A stretch of 64,000 bases of DNA from the NCBI GenBank assembly GCA_964553615.1, contig CAZKMA010000005.1, positions 1 through 64,000 of the forward strand, written 5' to 3'. This document shows positions 9,248 to 18,025 of the stretch, piece after piece. Position numbers and translations under genes: made by a program. The notes under the pieces were generated by a model. The model made no database searches. It was not told where the DNA came from and was given only the letters and a program-made list of their open reading frames with translations. Source of the stretch: DATKUC01 sp964553615. Lineage in GTDB: Bacteria; Spirochaetota; Spirochaetia; DSM-27196; DATKUC01. Position 1 is the first letter of the stretch. Every line of letters starts with the position of its first letter.

Positions 9248-9303
9248 CCTATCACACCGTGCGGCGTGAAACTGAATTTATCCCGCGGAAGGGATATGAT
9301 AGG
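9248..9303. promoter_or_regulatory. divergent intergenic region with inverted repeat
   Basis: CCTATCA at 9248-9254 and TGATAGG at 9297-9303 are perfect 7-bp inverted copies on either side of the region between the two divergent paralogues. A TATGAT at 9295-9300 is a possible -10 box for the rightward genes, without a clear -35. The repeats could be an operator or a remnant of the duplication that created the pair. Confidence 0.35.
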
Positions 9304-9327
9304 CAAAGAAACAAAGAGGAGTGAACT

Positions 9328-9858
9328 ATGGGTGAAAACATGGACAAGGTCCCAGAGCATGTCCGGGAACACATCAGGAAGATCACGGCAACCTCCGGGC
9401 TCCCGAACGATGATGACTCCATCGAGCTGATTGCCCAGGCATGGATTGAGAAGCGCGACGCATTCGAGTCCCGGCTCTCGGAGTTCGAGATGGAAGAGTG
9501 GGACGAGTTTGCGCGCGAAGAGGAACGAGGAGCCATCGTCCTGACCTATTCCGGCTCGCTTGTCACCCTCGGCCCTCTCGTTGATGGTGTTCGAAATGCG
9601 GAATACACCAGTATTGGCCTGCGTCACGACGTTCCTGATAGCGCGAGTGAAGCGGCTTCTGTTCTTGCAGATGATTTTCGCGCAGACGAACCGGTCGTCT
9701 TCTCGAAGGGTCCCGTTCAAAAGAGTTCGGCTGTCTTCAAAATCGCTGTTCACAAGGAACAACTTGCTCCGGAAGAAGAGCAGGAAAGACTGACGGACGC
9801 TACACAGGTACTCAGCGAAGATTTCGTCGAAGTAAACAAGACCATCGTTGCAGACTGA
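9328..9858 (+). CDS. paralogue of the HU-fusion N-terminal domain
   Basis: A 176-residue acidic protein made only of the unrecognised domain that forms residues 1-175 of the divergent HU fusion. Matching blocks appear in the same order: an N-terminal SGLP plus helix (AWIEKRDAFE), the core RGAIVLTYSGSLVTLGPL, EYTSIGLRHDVPD and a C-terminal PEEEQERLTDATQVL helix. GAGGAG precedes the ATG. It ends 10 bases inside the longest reading of the phosphatase gene. It may compete with or titrate the DNA-binding paralogue; that is inference. Confidence 0.7.
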   Translation: MGENMDKVPEHVREHIRKITATSGLPNDDDSIELIAQAWIEKRDAFESRLSEFEMEEWDEFAREEERGAIVLTYSGSLVTLGPLVDGVRNAEYTSIGLRHDVPDSASEAASVLADDFRADEPVVFSKGPVQKSSAVFKIAVHKEQLAPEEEQERLTDATQVLSEDFVEVNKTIVAD

Positions 9859-10924
9859 TTTTGTGAATAATCCGAACGACGACATCTCGATGTTGCGGGC
9901 AAAGATAGCCCGCTTCCGAAAGCCGGCGTCAGTTCCGGAGCACGACGAACTGCTCAGGATTCTTGTGGAGGTCAATGCAGTCCTCGCGTCCGAAGACAGC
10001 CCGTCCCGCCCACGAGACCAGGGCGGCATGCCCGGCGGGCTTGTGCTGCTGGATCCGGACATACCGACCGTCGTGCTTCCGGACATCCACGCGCGCCCGG
10101 GCCTTGTGTGGTCGGTTCTCGACTATGAGCTTCATCCGGAGGAGTCTCCCGGCAGTACCGTGCTGGACGAGGTTCTGCATGGATCCGCGCAGATTGTCTG
10201 TGTCGGCGACTACTTTCATGGCGAAGGTCGAGTCCGTGGCAGGTGGAAACAGGCACTCGCAGAGTTTGCAGACGGTTTCCGCAAGCATGAGGCAATGGAC
10301 CGCGAGATGAACGAAAGCCTGGCGGTCGTGGTAATGCTTTCACTGCTGAAGATCGCGCAGCCGCGCGGGATTCACCTGCTGAAGGGAAACCATGAAAACG
10401 TTGCAAACGAATCAGCTGCCGGGAACCATCCGTTCGGGAAATATGCCTATGAAGGCGCAATGGTCCTGGACTATGTCCGGATGGTGTACGGCGAGAGGAT
10501 TCTCGCAGGTCTCTACTATTTCGAGAAGCGACTTCCGCTTCTTGCAATCGGAAAGCATTTTCTCATCAGTCACGCCGAACCCGCCCGCATGTTTGCCTAT
10601 GAAGAGGTGGTCGAATACCGGCAGCTCGAGGAAGTTGTGGACGGAATGACGTGGACCGACGACGGTCAGGCAAATCCGGATGCCGTCAAACAGATGATTG
10701 AGCACTATCTCGCCCCGGAGGTGCACGACAGTGCATACTATTTTGGGGGCCATCGTCCGGTTACCGGTCGGTACAATCTGCGGGCGGGGGGACGGTACGT
10801 GCAGATCCATAACCCGTCCAAGTACATAGTGGCAGTTCTTCCGCCGGATAGACCGCCTGACCCGGCTCATGATATTTTCGAAACAGGCACACCAGAGGAC
10901 GCGAGAGATGGCGAGAATTCCTGA
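9848..10924 (+). CDS. PPP-type (calcineurin-like) Ser/Thr phosphatase
   Basis: A metallophosphoesterase of the PPP type. The metal-site motifs are in order: LPDIHAR (Asp79, His81), VGDYFHG (Asp121), KGNHEN (Asn181, His182), a histidine in LISHAEPARM and one in YFGGHRPV. The second motif reads GDYFHG instead of GDxxDRG, so it is a divergent member. The start is uncertain: TTG at 9848, GTG at 9863 or ATG at 9890 are all possible and none has a strong ribosome-binding site. Its end overlaps the start of the Ser/Thr kinase gene by 17 bases, so it is probably the opposing phosphatase. Confidence 0.85.
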   Translation: MQTDFVNNPNDDISMLRAKIARFRKPASVPEHDELLRILVEVNAVLASEDSPSRPRDQGGMPGGLVLLDPDIPTVVLPDIHARPGLVWSVLDYELHPEESPGSTVLDEVLHGSAQIVCVGDYFHGEGRVRGRWKQALAEFADGFRKHEAMDREMNESLAVVVMLSLLKIAQPRGIHLLKGNHENVANESAAGNHPFGKYAYEGAMVLDYVRMVYGERILAGLYYFEKRLPLLAIGKHFLISHAEPARMFAYEEVVEYRQLEEVVDGMTWTDDGQANPDAVKQMIEHYLAPEVHDSAYYFGGHRPVTGRYNLRAGGRYVQIHNPSKYIVAVLPPDRPPDPAHDIFETGTPEDARDGENS

Positions 10925-12821
10925 CAGCATCGGAAAATACAAGGTAATCTCGGAGATCGCCCGCGGTGGGATGGGTGCCGTCTACAAGGCGGAGCATCCG
11001 ACTCTCGACCGGTTCGTCATTATCAAGAAGCTCACCATGCGGGGAAACGCGTCGGTGCGGGAGCGCTTCCGAAGAGAAGCGTCCATCATGATGGACTTTC
11101 GAAACGAGTTCATCGTTGATGTCTTCGACCATTTTCGGGAAGGCCCTGCCTACTATATCGTTCAGGAATTCGTGGACGGAATGTCTCTGGCCGAACTCCT
11201 TCAGAGAGACCGATACCTGCCGGAGCGCATTGCGCTGCTCATATTCCGGGATTCCTGCCGGGCACTGAAATACGCCCACGAACGCGGAGTCGTCCACAGG
11301 GACATCAAACCGGGCAACATCCTCATCTCGCGAAGGGGTGAGGTGAAGCTTGTTGATTTCGGTATCGCCCACGTGGACGATGATACGGAAAACGCACTGA
11401 CTCGTGAAGGAACGACACTCGGCACGCCATCCTACATGGCGCCTGAGCAGTTCCAGGACACGCGGAGCGTGGACCGCCGAGCGGACATCTATTCGCTCGG
11501 CGTCATGCTCTACGAGATGGTCACCGGAAAGCGTCCGTTCCCCGGTTCCATCAGCGCAGAAACGCTCAGACTCATTCAGCACGGAAAGTACAAAAAGCCA
11601 CGGAAGCAGAATCCTGCAATAACCCACTTTGCCGCGCGGCTGATCCGGAAGACCATGCATGCGCGTCTCAAGAAACGGTATCAGGACCTGACACAGATTC
11701 TGAAAAAGCTCGACAGGCGGGTTCGCACGCGCAGCGTGGAAGATGAAAAAGCCGAGCTTGCATCCGTTCTGGCCGGCAACTGGATACCGCCAAAGCATAA
11801 ACCGCATCGCCGAAAGGCGCTCCTCATTGTCATACTCATTGTGCTTCTCGGAGGAGGCGGCATCTTCTACTACGGCATGAAAACAGGAATTCAATACGAG
11901 CTGCTTCAGCCGGACCGGTACGGAGCCCTCCAGATTGCCGTGAGAGTGGCGCGCGGACCACGCCCGGCCGAGGATATGTTTGTCTCCGCGCAACTGTTCC
12001 TCGACGACGGCAATACAATTCCGCTCGCACCCAACTCGGACCTGGTCTTCCACATGGATCCTCGGCAGGAAACTTCGGAAACCGAAGTGTTCATGAGCAA
12101 TCGCCTCTTTGTTCCTGCGGGTCAATACCGGTTGAAGATAATGGCGGCGGGCCAGCTTTCCTGGAAGGGGTTCTATCTCGAGTCGCGCAACCGTCAACGG
12201 GAGGCGGGAAATCGCGCCGCCGGGAGGCTCGTAATGGTATCCGTCGGCTCCGGTCCGGTTCTTCCGCTGAGCGCGGACATTGTGGTAACTTCGGCGGCGA
12301 ATGGGAGCGACATAACCGCGGAATCCTCCGTCTCCATCCTGTCCAGCGGTCTGTGGATCCCGTTTACCGGAACAGTTGCCTCGTCACTGAAATCCGGGTC
12401 GGTGTATCAGTTCAGGGTTGAGAACGAAGGATACTTTCCTGCACACTACAGTCTTCTCGTATATCCATTTCAGACGAAGCTCGATATCGCCGCATCGCTT
12501 GTGCCGTACCCCGGAGCTATCGCCCTGTCCACATCATCCGGGACACTCACGCTCACGGTAAATGGCTCGCACGAATACCGTTCGTGGGGCCGGGATCCTC
12601 ATCCTGAGCCGGTCCCTTCGGTTGGAACCTCCGGGACCGTACTGAAGCTGGCTCCGGGCCACTATACGCTCGAGGCACGTCGTGGTTCCACCGTTGCGCG
12701 ATATGAGTGCACGGTTCGACCGCTTTCACGCCTCAAATTGAGTATTTCGACCGGCTCCGGGCCGGGCGGAATGCGGTTTCAGAGTTCCGGTTCCGAGTAC
12801 GCGCCGGAACTGCTTCGATAA
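10908..12821 (+). CDS. membrane Ser/Thr protein kinase (Hanks type)
   Basis: A eukaryotic-like kinase with all key residues: glycine loop RGGMGAVYKA (19-28), catalytic lysine around residue 40, HRDIKPGN with Asp132, DFG at 150-152 and APE at 178-180. A membrane segment at about 303-323 (KALLIVILIVLLGGGGIFYYG) separates it from a 310-residue extracytoplasmic region of beta-rich, apparently repeated modules; this part does not look like PASTA domains. GAGGA at 10895-10899 supports the ATG at 10908. The gene is coupled to the phosphatase before it and two FHA-domain genes after it. Confidence 0.92.
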   Translation: MARIPDSIGKYKVISEIARGGMGAVYKAEHPTLDRFVIIKKLTMRGNASVRERFRREASIMMDFRNEFIVDVFDHFREGPAYYIVQEFVDGMSLAELLQRDRYLPERIALLIFRDSCRALKYAHERGVVHRDIKPGNILISRRGEVKLVDFGIAHVDDDTENALTREGTTLGTPSYMAPEQFQDTRSVDRRADIYSLGVMLYEMVTGKRPFPGSISAETLRLIQHGKYKKPRKQNPAITHFAARLIRKTMHARLKKRYQDLTQILKKLDRRVRTRSVEDEKAELASVLAGNWIPPKHKPHRRKALLIVILIVLLGGGGIFYYGMKTGIQYELLQPDRYGALQIAVRVARGPRPAEDMFVSAQLFLDDGNTIPLAPNSDLVFHMDPRQETSETEVFMSNRLFVPAGQYRLKIMAAGQLSWKGFYLESRNRQREAGNRAAGRLVMVSVGSGPVLPLSADIVVTSAANGSDITAESSVSILSSGLWIPFTGTVASSLKSGSVYQFRVENEGYFPAHYSLLVYPFQTKLDIAASLVPYPGAIALSTSSGTLTLTVNGSHEYRSWGRDPHPEPVPSVGTSGTVLKLAPGHYTLEARRGSTVARYECTVRPLSRLKLSISTGSGPGGMRFQSSGSEYAPELLR

Positions 12822-12835
12822 CGGGAGAATCTGCC

Positions 12836-13765
12836 ATGACGCTATTTATTCGTCGGATCATTCAAATTGCCCTCGGCATTGCTGCAGGACTCGCCACGTG
12901 GCCGCTCATGGAGTCTCTGATTCACCTTCAGGTCTATTTCCACGGATATCTCCTCTATTCAGTGGCTTCCGGCGCTCTGTTCGGACTGATCTTCGGAGCG
13001 TTCCTCGGAAGCGCCGATGGAATTATCGCATCCCGAACCCGACGAATGGTAACCGGCGGCGCGGCCGGTGGAACGATTGGCGCAGCAGGCGGTGCGCTTG
13101 GTTTTCTCATTGCACAGGGTGTGCTGTTTGTGGTTGGTGAATACATGATCGGAAACGTTTTCGACGTCCGTACAATCGCCATGCCGATAGCGAGGGCGGT
13201 CGGGTGGGCCGTGCTCGGGGCATGCGTCGGTGCCGCCTCGGGTATACGCTCCGTTTCCGGAAGGAAAGTCGGCATTGGAGCCCTCGGTGGCTTCGTCGGC
13301 GGGCTCCTGGGTGGCGCCGCAGTCGAATACGGGCGGCTGCTCTTTCCGGATGCGGCGGTTGTCCACCTGGTGGGACTGCTCCTCCTCGGCATACTCATTG
13401 GACTCGCATATGCGTTCGTCGAGAAACGACTCTCCTTCGGCGTATTCAGAGTGCTGAATGGACCATTCAAAAGCCGGGAATTCATACTGAATCAACGAAA
13501 AATAACCATTGGGACTCTGCCCAGATGCGATATCCCGCTTCCGCTCGCCGGAAAGGGCGACAAGGGCGGCACGCGAAAGGGCTATCGCAATATCGCCGAC
13601 ACCCATTGCCGGTTGGTTGTCAGCGGACGGGATCTCTTCATTCAGGCGGTCGACGGAGACGTACGGATAAACGATCAGCTGCTGACGAAGGAGCCCGGCG
13701 CGCCGCTGAAGTTCGATGACGTAGTTGCCTGCGGCAGCGCAAAGTTCATTTTCAGACGAGAATAG
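12836..13765 (+). CDS. glycine-rich multi-helix membrane protein with C-terminal FHA domain
   Basis: Residues 1-195 are membrane helices broken by glycine-rich hairpins (GGAAGGTIGAAGGALG, GGFVGGLLGG), like glycine-zipper segments. Residues 205-309 have the layout of an FHA phosphothreonine-binding domain (FILNQRKITIGTLPRCDIPLP ... DTHCRLVV ... LKFDDVVACGSAKFIF). The canonical SRxH and NGT motifs are altered, so phosphopeptide binding may be weakened. GGGAGA precedes the ATG at 12836; an upstream extension lies inside the kinase gene. It is 14 bases after the kinase and is a likely kinase substrate or reader. Confidence 0.8.
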   Translation: MTLFIRRIIQIALGIAAGLATWPLMESLIHLQVYFHGYLLYSVASGALFGLIFGAFLGSADGIIASRTRRMVTGGAAGGTIGAAGGALGFLIAQGVLFVVGEYMIGNVFDVRTIAMPIARAVGWAVLGACVGAASGIRSVSGRKVGIGALGGFVGGLLGGAAVEYGRLLFPDAAVVHLVGLLLLGILIGLAYAFVEKRLSFGVFRVLNGPFKSREFILNQRKITIGTLPRCDIPLPLAGKGDKGGTRKGYRNIADTHCRLVVSGRDLFIQAVDGDVRINDQLLTKEPGAPLKFDDVVACGSAKFIFRRE

Positions 13766-13779
13766 GAGGCGCGAAAGCC

Positions 13780-15234
13780 ATGACTCATAGCCGAAGAAAA
13801 CCCGCAATACGGTTTCTCCCGTCGACTGCGCTCATACTCATTGTTCTTGCGGCAACGGGGGTACGCGCCGAAGCAGAGGTGAACATTGCCCAGGTGGATC
13901 CGTCGCGACTCCTTACCGGCCAGCGGGTGGATGTGTATGTGAGCGTAACGGACACCAATGGAAACACCGTCGATGGTCTCACGGCCGACAACTTTTCTCT
14001 GTTCGAGGGCTCCCCCGGAGGAAAAATGCAGCCGGTGAAAGATTTCGGGTTCCAGGAAGGTGTGGACACGAGCGACGGAATTACGTTCTTCCTCCTCGTG
14101 GACAACTCGGGAAGCATGTACGATCCATTGAATCCGGGTGATTCTTCGGGGTCAACCGCGCAGATGCAGACGCGAATCCAGGCGGCAAAGGCGGCAATAC
14201 GTACGTTCCTGAACTCGGTTGACAACCCCGCCGACCGGATCGGACTTGCCACCTTCAACACCTTCTACCGGGTCGCAACGCTACCGACGGACGTGCGCGC
14301 GCAGGTAGAAAAGTCCTTCGCAGATATCGCAAAACCGCAGGCCCGCGATGCATTCACCGAATTGTATGCGTCGCTCGAGGCGGCTTCCAGAGATCTCGCA
14401 GGATGGAAAGGACGGAAGGTCATCATTCTCCTCACGGACGGCGAGAACTATCCCTACACACTCCACACCGGCAACGCGAGTCCGCAATTCGGCTCCCACC
14501 TCACAACGAGCAACGAGGCAATTAACTCGCTCATTCGGGAGGGCATTTCGGTATTTCCGATTCATTTCGGCCCGGCTCGACAGGACGCGAATCTTCGCAA
14601 CATAGCCCATTCCACCGGCGGACGTGTCTACGATGCCCGAAGCGAACAGGAACTGGCGAATGTCTACCTGAATGTCCGCCGACGCGTACTGAAAGAGTAT
14701 CGTCTTTCCTATTCGCCGCGAATGATTCCTGGAGATCGACGGGTCGTTCAGGTTGACTATCATGGGCCCGATGTCGAGGGCAGCGCATCCCAGTACTACT
14801 TTGTCGGCACGCTCTTTGGAGCACCATCGGGACCATGGAACCCGCTGCTCCTTATCCCGTTTGCCGTGGCACTCCTGCTCTGGTTTCTGATAAGCCGTAT
14901 GCGCTTCATCAACCGTCGTACGGGTGCGAATCTGGAAATTCTTGCCGGCGGAACAACTCAAGTCTTCCCGATAACCGAAGGACAGACGGTCATAAAATTC
15001 GGCACGGGTTCGGATGTGACCATCTCGGGAGACCAGCCCGGCGGTGTACGCACCGATGAAGAAGCTACCGTTGTGCGCGACGAAAAGACCGGCGAGTTCA
15101 CTGTGGCAAGCAGCAAAACGGTCATGGTCAATAACCGCCCCACGCAGAAACGTGTGCTGAAGCCGGGCGATGTGGTTCGAATGGGAGATGCAACCGTGGT
15201 GTTCGATGAGGAGGACGACAAGTCCGGCCGATAA
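13780..15234 (+). CDS. exported VWA protein with membrane anchor and cytoplasmic FHA-like domain
   Basis: A signal peptide (to about residue 30) is followed by a short beta domain (NIAQVDPSRLLTGQRVDVYVSVTD), a VWA domain with intact MIDAS DNSGS at 108-112 and KVIILLTDGENYP, a membrane helix at about 355-373 (LLLIPFAVALLLWFLI) and a cytoplasmic FHA-like domain ending VLKPGDVVRMGDATVVFDEE. The architecture links an extracytoplasmic adhesion or metal-binding module to an inner phospho-reader. AGGAGG lies upstream of the ATG. Immediate neighbours are the FHA membrane protein and a lipoprotein. Confidence 0.88.
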   Translation: MTHSRRKPAIRFLPSTALILIVLAATGVRAEAEVNIAQVDPSRLLTGQRVDVYVSVTDTNGNTVDGLTADNFSLFEGSPGGKMQPVKDFGFQEGVDTSDGITFFLLVDNSGSMYDPLNPGDSSGSTAQMQTRIQAAKAAIRTFLNSVDNPADRIGLATFNTFYRVATLPTDVRAQVEKSFADIAKPQARDAFTELYASLEAASRDLAGWKGRKVIILLTDGENYPYTLHTGNASPQFGSHLTTSNEAINSLIREGISVFPIHFGPARQDANLRNIAHSTGGRVYDARSEQELANVYLNVRRRVLKEYRLSYSPRMIPGDRRVVQVDYHGPDVEGSASQYYFVGTLFGAPSGPWNPLLLIPFAVALLLWFLISRMRFINRRTGANLEILAGGTTQVFPITEGQTVIKFGTGSDVTISGDQPGGVRTDEEATVVRDEKTGEFTVASSKTVMVNNRPTQKRVLKPGDVVRMGDATVVFDEEDDKSGR

Positions 15235-15268
15235 TCTGGATAGATACGGGTAAGAAGGGGAAGGTGGG

Positions 15269-16174
15269 ATGTCCAGCAAGCGCCGCGGAATCTGTGGTTC
15301 GCTCAAACGGGCGACACGCGTAGCAGGGGGAATTGTCGCCGTTACACTCCTCCTGTTGGGATGCCAGACCCCGAAACAACAGCACCCCGAACAATCGAAG
15401 GCAGCAATCAGCCTGCGCATAACAGGTACCACCGTGAGCGCGACAGACCTGGATACCGTCCGGCTCGAGTTCGTTGCGACTGCTACCAATACAAACAGCC
15501 GGGAAGTCACGGTTACCGCCGCCACAGCGAACCTTACCGTGCAGGACGTTCCGGCCGGCGTGTGGAGGCAAACCGCTCCCGTCCAGGTCCCGGCCCACGG
15601 AACGGCCACCATTCTCATCCGGTACACGGTCCGGCTTTCTGAACTATTCACCAGCCTGCCCGGCTTGAGAACGGCGGGAACGGCATTCTGGCACATTGCG
15701 GTGTCTGCCACTGCGTCGTTTCAGGGCGGCGCTGCATTGCCGGTTATGGAAACTGCTGCCGACGGTCGCTTCCCCGTTATTCAGAAGCCGTCCATCTCCA
15801 TACTGTCACTACACATCGAACGATATGACCTCATCGAGTCCAAGCTCACGCTTACCCTTGCAGTACACAATCCCAATGTATTCCCGGTCAATTTCCGATC
15901 CATCACCTACCAGTTTTCAGCCGACGACCGGACATGGGGCGACGGCACCGAGGATCTGCCCGAACCCGTGGCGGCGGGTACGACTGTTCAGGTGCCGGTT
16001 CCGCTCCGACTGAATTTCATCGAGATGGGACGCAAGGTATTGGACACCGTTGCAGATCTGGGAATTGTGAAATACCACCTGGCCGGGAATGCCTCCGTAA
16101 CTACCCCACTGGACTTCATTCCCCGGTTCACCATGGATTTCGACCGGAGGGGTTCAGTGAGAGTCCAGAAATAG
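15269..16174 (+). CDS. lipoprotein with tandem LEA14/WHy-like domains
   Basis: The N-terminus carries a lipobox (VTLLLLGC; Cys at residue 32). The rest is beta-rich, with two segments resembling LEA14/WHy domains: SLRITGTTVSATDLDTVRLEF and later SILSLHIERYDLIESKLTLTLAVHNPNVFPVNF, the latter containing the typical NPN before a beta strand. Such proteins sit at membranes and are linked to stress tolerance or membrane-protein assembly. A GGAAGGTGGG stretch abuts the ATG. It is the last gene of the phosphatase-kinase-FHA-VWA series. Confidence 0.75.
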   Translation: MSSKRRGICGSLKRATRVAGGIVAVTLLLLGCQTPKQQHPEQSKAAISLRITGTTVSATDLDTVRLEFVATATNTNSREVTVTAATANLTVQDVPAGVWRQTAPVQVPAHGTATILIRYTVRLSELFTSLPGLRTAGTAFWHIAVSATASFQGGAALPVMETAADGRFPVIQKPSISILSLHIERYDLIESKLTLTLAVHNPNVFPVNFRSITYQFSADDRTWGDGTEDLPEPVAAGTTVQVPVPLRLNFIEMGRKVLDTVADLGIVKYHLAGNASVTTPLDFIPRFTMDFDRRGSVRVQK

Positions 16175-16279
16175 CCACAAGAACCCCGATCTGTCCTACC
16201 TCGACCCTCGCGGGAAAATCATTATTCTGATAGGATCACTTCGATTTAACCGCCAACACCGGCTTCAGGAGGACAGTGA

Positions 16280-17620
16280 ATGAGAAGACTCTTCACCGTT
16301 GGACTACTTTTGTGTGCTTTCTCCCTCCCTCTGTTTGCGCAACAACAGGGCGTTAATCCGGCACCGTTGCCGCACACCTCAACCATGATCGGTACCCACT
16401 CTACCGTACAAGCCGGAGACACTGCGTGGGTGCTCATTTCGGCCGCACTCGTCATGCTCATGACCCCTGGACTCGCATTCTTCTACGGCGGCCTTGTGCG
16501 TAAGAAGAATATCCTCGGGGTACTGATGCAGAGCATGATGGCGCTTGCAGTGTTGTCGGTCATGTGGGTGATAGTGGGCTACTCCCTTGCCTTTGCAAGA
16601 GGGACACCATTTGTGGGCGGACTGCAATGGGCAGGACTTGCCGGGGTCGGAATGGGACCATCACCGTACGCCCCGGATATTCCTGCACTGGTTTTCGTAG
16701 TCTTCCAGATGATGTTTGCCGTCATTACCCCTGCGCTCATCGCAGGTGCGTTTGCCGAACGGATGAAGTTTGGCGCCTACCTCGCCTTTATCGTACTGTG
16801 GAGCCTCATCGTGTACTATCCGGTCTGTCACTGGGTGTGGGGACACGGCGGATGGCTTGCGCGCATGGGCGCACTGGATTTCGCAGGCGGCATCGTCGTC
16901 CACATAACCGCGGGGTTTGCCGCAATAGTGACGGCACTCTTCATCGGAAGACGTAAGAATGGAACGCATTTCCCGACACCGCACAATCTCCCTCTCACCG
17001 TGCTTGGCGCGGCGATTCTCTGGTTCGGATGGTTCGGATTCAATGCAGGATCGGCGCTCGCCGCGAATGCCATTGCTGCGAACGCATTCCTGACCACGAA
17101 CACTTCCGCGGCAGCCGCCGCGCTGGTGTGGGCGTTGCTCGACAGAATTACGAGCGGCAAGCCGACTCTTCTGGGCACGGCTACCGGAGCAGTTGCGGGC
17201 CTTGCCACGGTTACTCCGGCGTCCGGTTTTGTGGATGTATGGGGGGCCCTCGCCATCGGGGTGTCGAGCGCACTGGTCTGTTACGCAATGGTGGCAGCTA
17301 TCAAGCCCCGGTTCAATTTCGACGACACCCTCGATGCGTTCGGCGTGCACGGGGTGGGCGGTCTCTGGGGCACCCTCATGGTGGGTGTTTTCGCGGTTCC
17401 CGCAGTTCACGGGGCGCAGGGCCTGATCACGGGGCATTCCCACCAGCTTGGGGTCCAGGCGTTCGCAGCAGTTGCCACCATCGCCTACACGGTGGCCGCC
17501 ACCTACATCATCCTGAAAGGAATTGATCTGACTATCGGCGTACGGGTCTCGGAACACGAAGAGGTGCTGGGACTCGACCTTTCAGAGCACAACGAACGAG
17601 CATATACGCTGGTCGACTGA
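16280..17620 (+). CDS. amtB: ammonium transporter
   Basis: An Amt/Rh-family ammonium channel of the inner membrane. A signal peptide (MRRLFTVGLLLCAFSLPLFAQ) is followed by about 11 helices. Family signatures are present: MTPGLAFFYGGLVRKKN, the pore histidine region DFAGGIVVHITAGFAAIV, WFGWFGFNAGSAL and GVHGVGGLWGTLMVGVF, whose second pore histidine is retained. GGAGG lies seven bases before the ATG. The gene is followed 12 bases later by a P-II gene, the usual amtB-glnK pair. No sigma-54 promoter was seen upstream. Confidence 0.96.
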   Translation: MRRLFTVGLLLCAFSLPLFAQQQGVNPAPLPHTSTMIGTHSTVQAGDTAWVLISAALVMLMTPGLAFFYGGLVRKKNILGVLMQSMMALAVLSVMWVIVGYSLAFARGTPFVGGLQWAGLAGVGMGPSPYAPDIPALVFVVFQMMFAVITPALIAGAFAERMKFGAYLAFIVLWSLIVYYPVCHWVWGHGGWLARMGALDFAGGIVVHITAGFAAIVTALFIGRRKNGTHFPTPHNLPLTVLGAAILWFGWFGFNAGSALAANAIAANAFLTTNTSAAAAALVWALLDRITSGKPTLLGTATGAVAGLATVTPASGFVDVWGALAIGVSSALVCYAMVAAIKPRFNFDDTLDAFGVHGVGGLWGTLMVGVFAVPAVHGAQGLITGHSHQLGVQAFAAVATIAYTVAATYIILKGIDLTIGVRVSEHEEVLGLDLSEHNERAYTLVD

Positions 17621-17631
17621 GGAGTACGGAC

Positions 17632-17973
17632 GTGAAGTATGTCATTGCAATTATCCAACCGCATCGGCTCGATGATGTGAAAGAGGAACTGTACAGGGCC
17701 AATGTCAATCTGGTTACCGTCAGTGAAGTCCTCGGCCACGGACGACAGATGGGAGTCACTGAAATCTATCGCGGACACCGGGAAACCGGAAACATGCTGC
17801 GTAAAATCAAGCTCGAGATTGCCATCAACGAAGAGTTCGTCGAACCGACCATAGAAGCGATACGGCGGGCCGCATATACCGGGGAGATAGGAGACGGAAA
17901 GATCTTCGTTCTCGATCTTGGCGATTGCATCCGCATCCGCACCGGAGAGACCGGACCGACGGCTATCGGTTGA
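17632..17973 (+). CDS. glnK: P-II nitrogen regulatory protein (GlnK-like, residue 51 not Tyr)
   Basis: A P-II signalling protein that binds ATP/ADP and 2-oxoglutarate and plugs AmtB. The ATP-binding B-loop (TGEIGDGKIFVL) and C-loop (IRIRTGE) are intact. The T-loop reads GRQMGVTEIYRGHRETGNM: Tyr46 is kept, but residue 51, the tyrosine uridylylated in enterobacterial GlnB, is Glu. Control by GlnD uridylylation is therefore not expected at that site. The start is a GTG at 17632 preceded by GGAG overlapping the amtB stop. Confidence 0.95.
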   Translation: MKYVIAIIQPHRLDDVKEELYRANVNLVTVSEVLGHGRQMGVTEIYRGHRETGNMLRKIKLEIAINEEFVEPTIEAIRRAAYTGEIGDGKIFVLDLGDCIRIRTGETGPTAIG

Positions 17974-18025
17974 GCAAACGCGCTTTCATTGCACCTGCCG
18001 GGAGCAGTCCCCTCCCTCCGGAAGG

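Noticed and set aside
10761..12197. 478-codon minus-strand frame
   Set aside because: It lies antisense to the Ser/Thr kinase gene, whose motifs are complete; it is a by-product of codon bias.
16175..16279. Sigma-54 promoter before amtB
   Set aside because: No GG-N10-GC core with the TGGCAC/TTGC pattern was found in the 105 bases before the gene.
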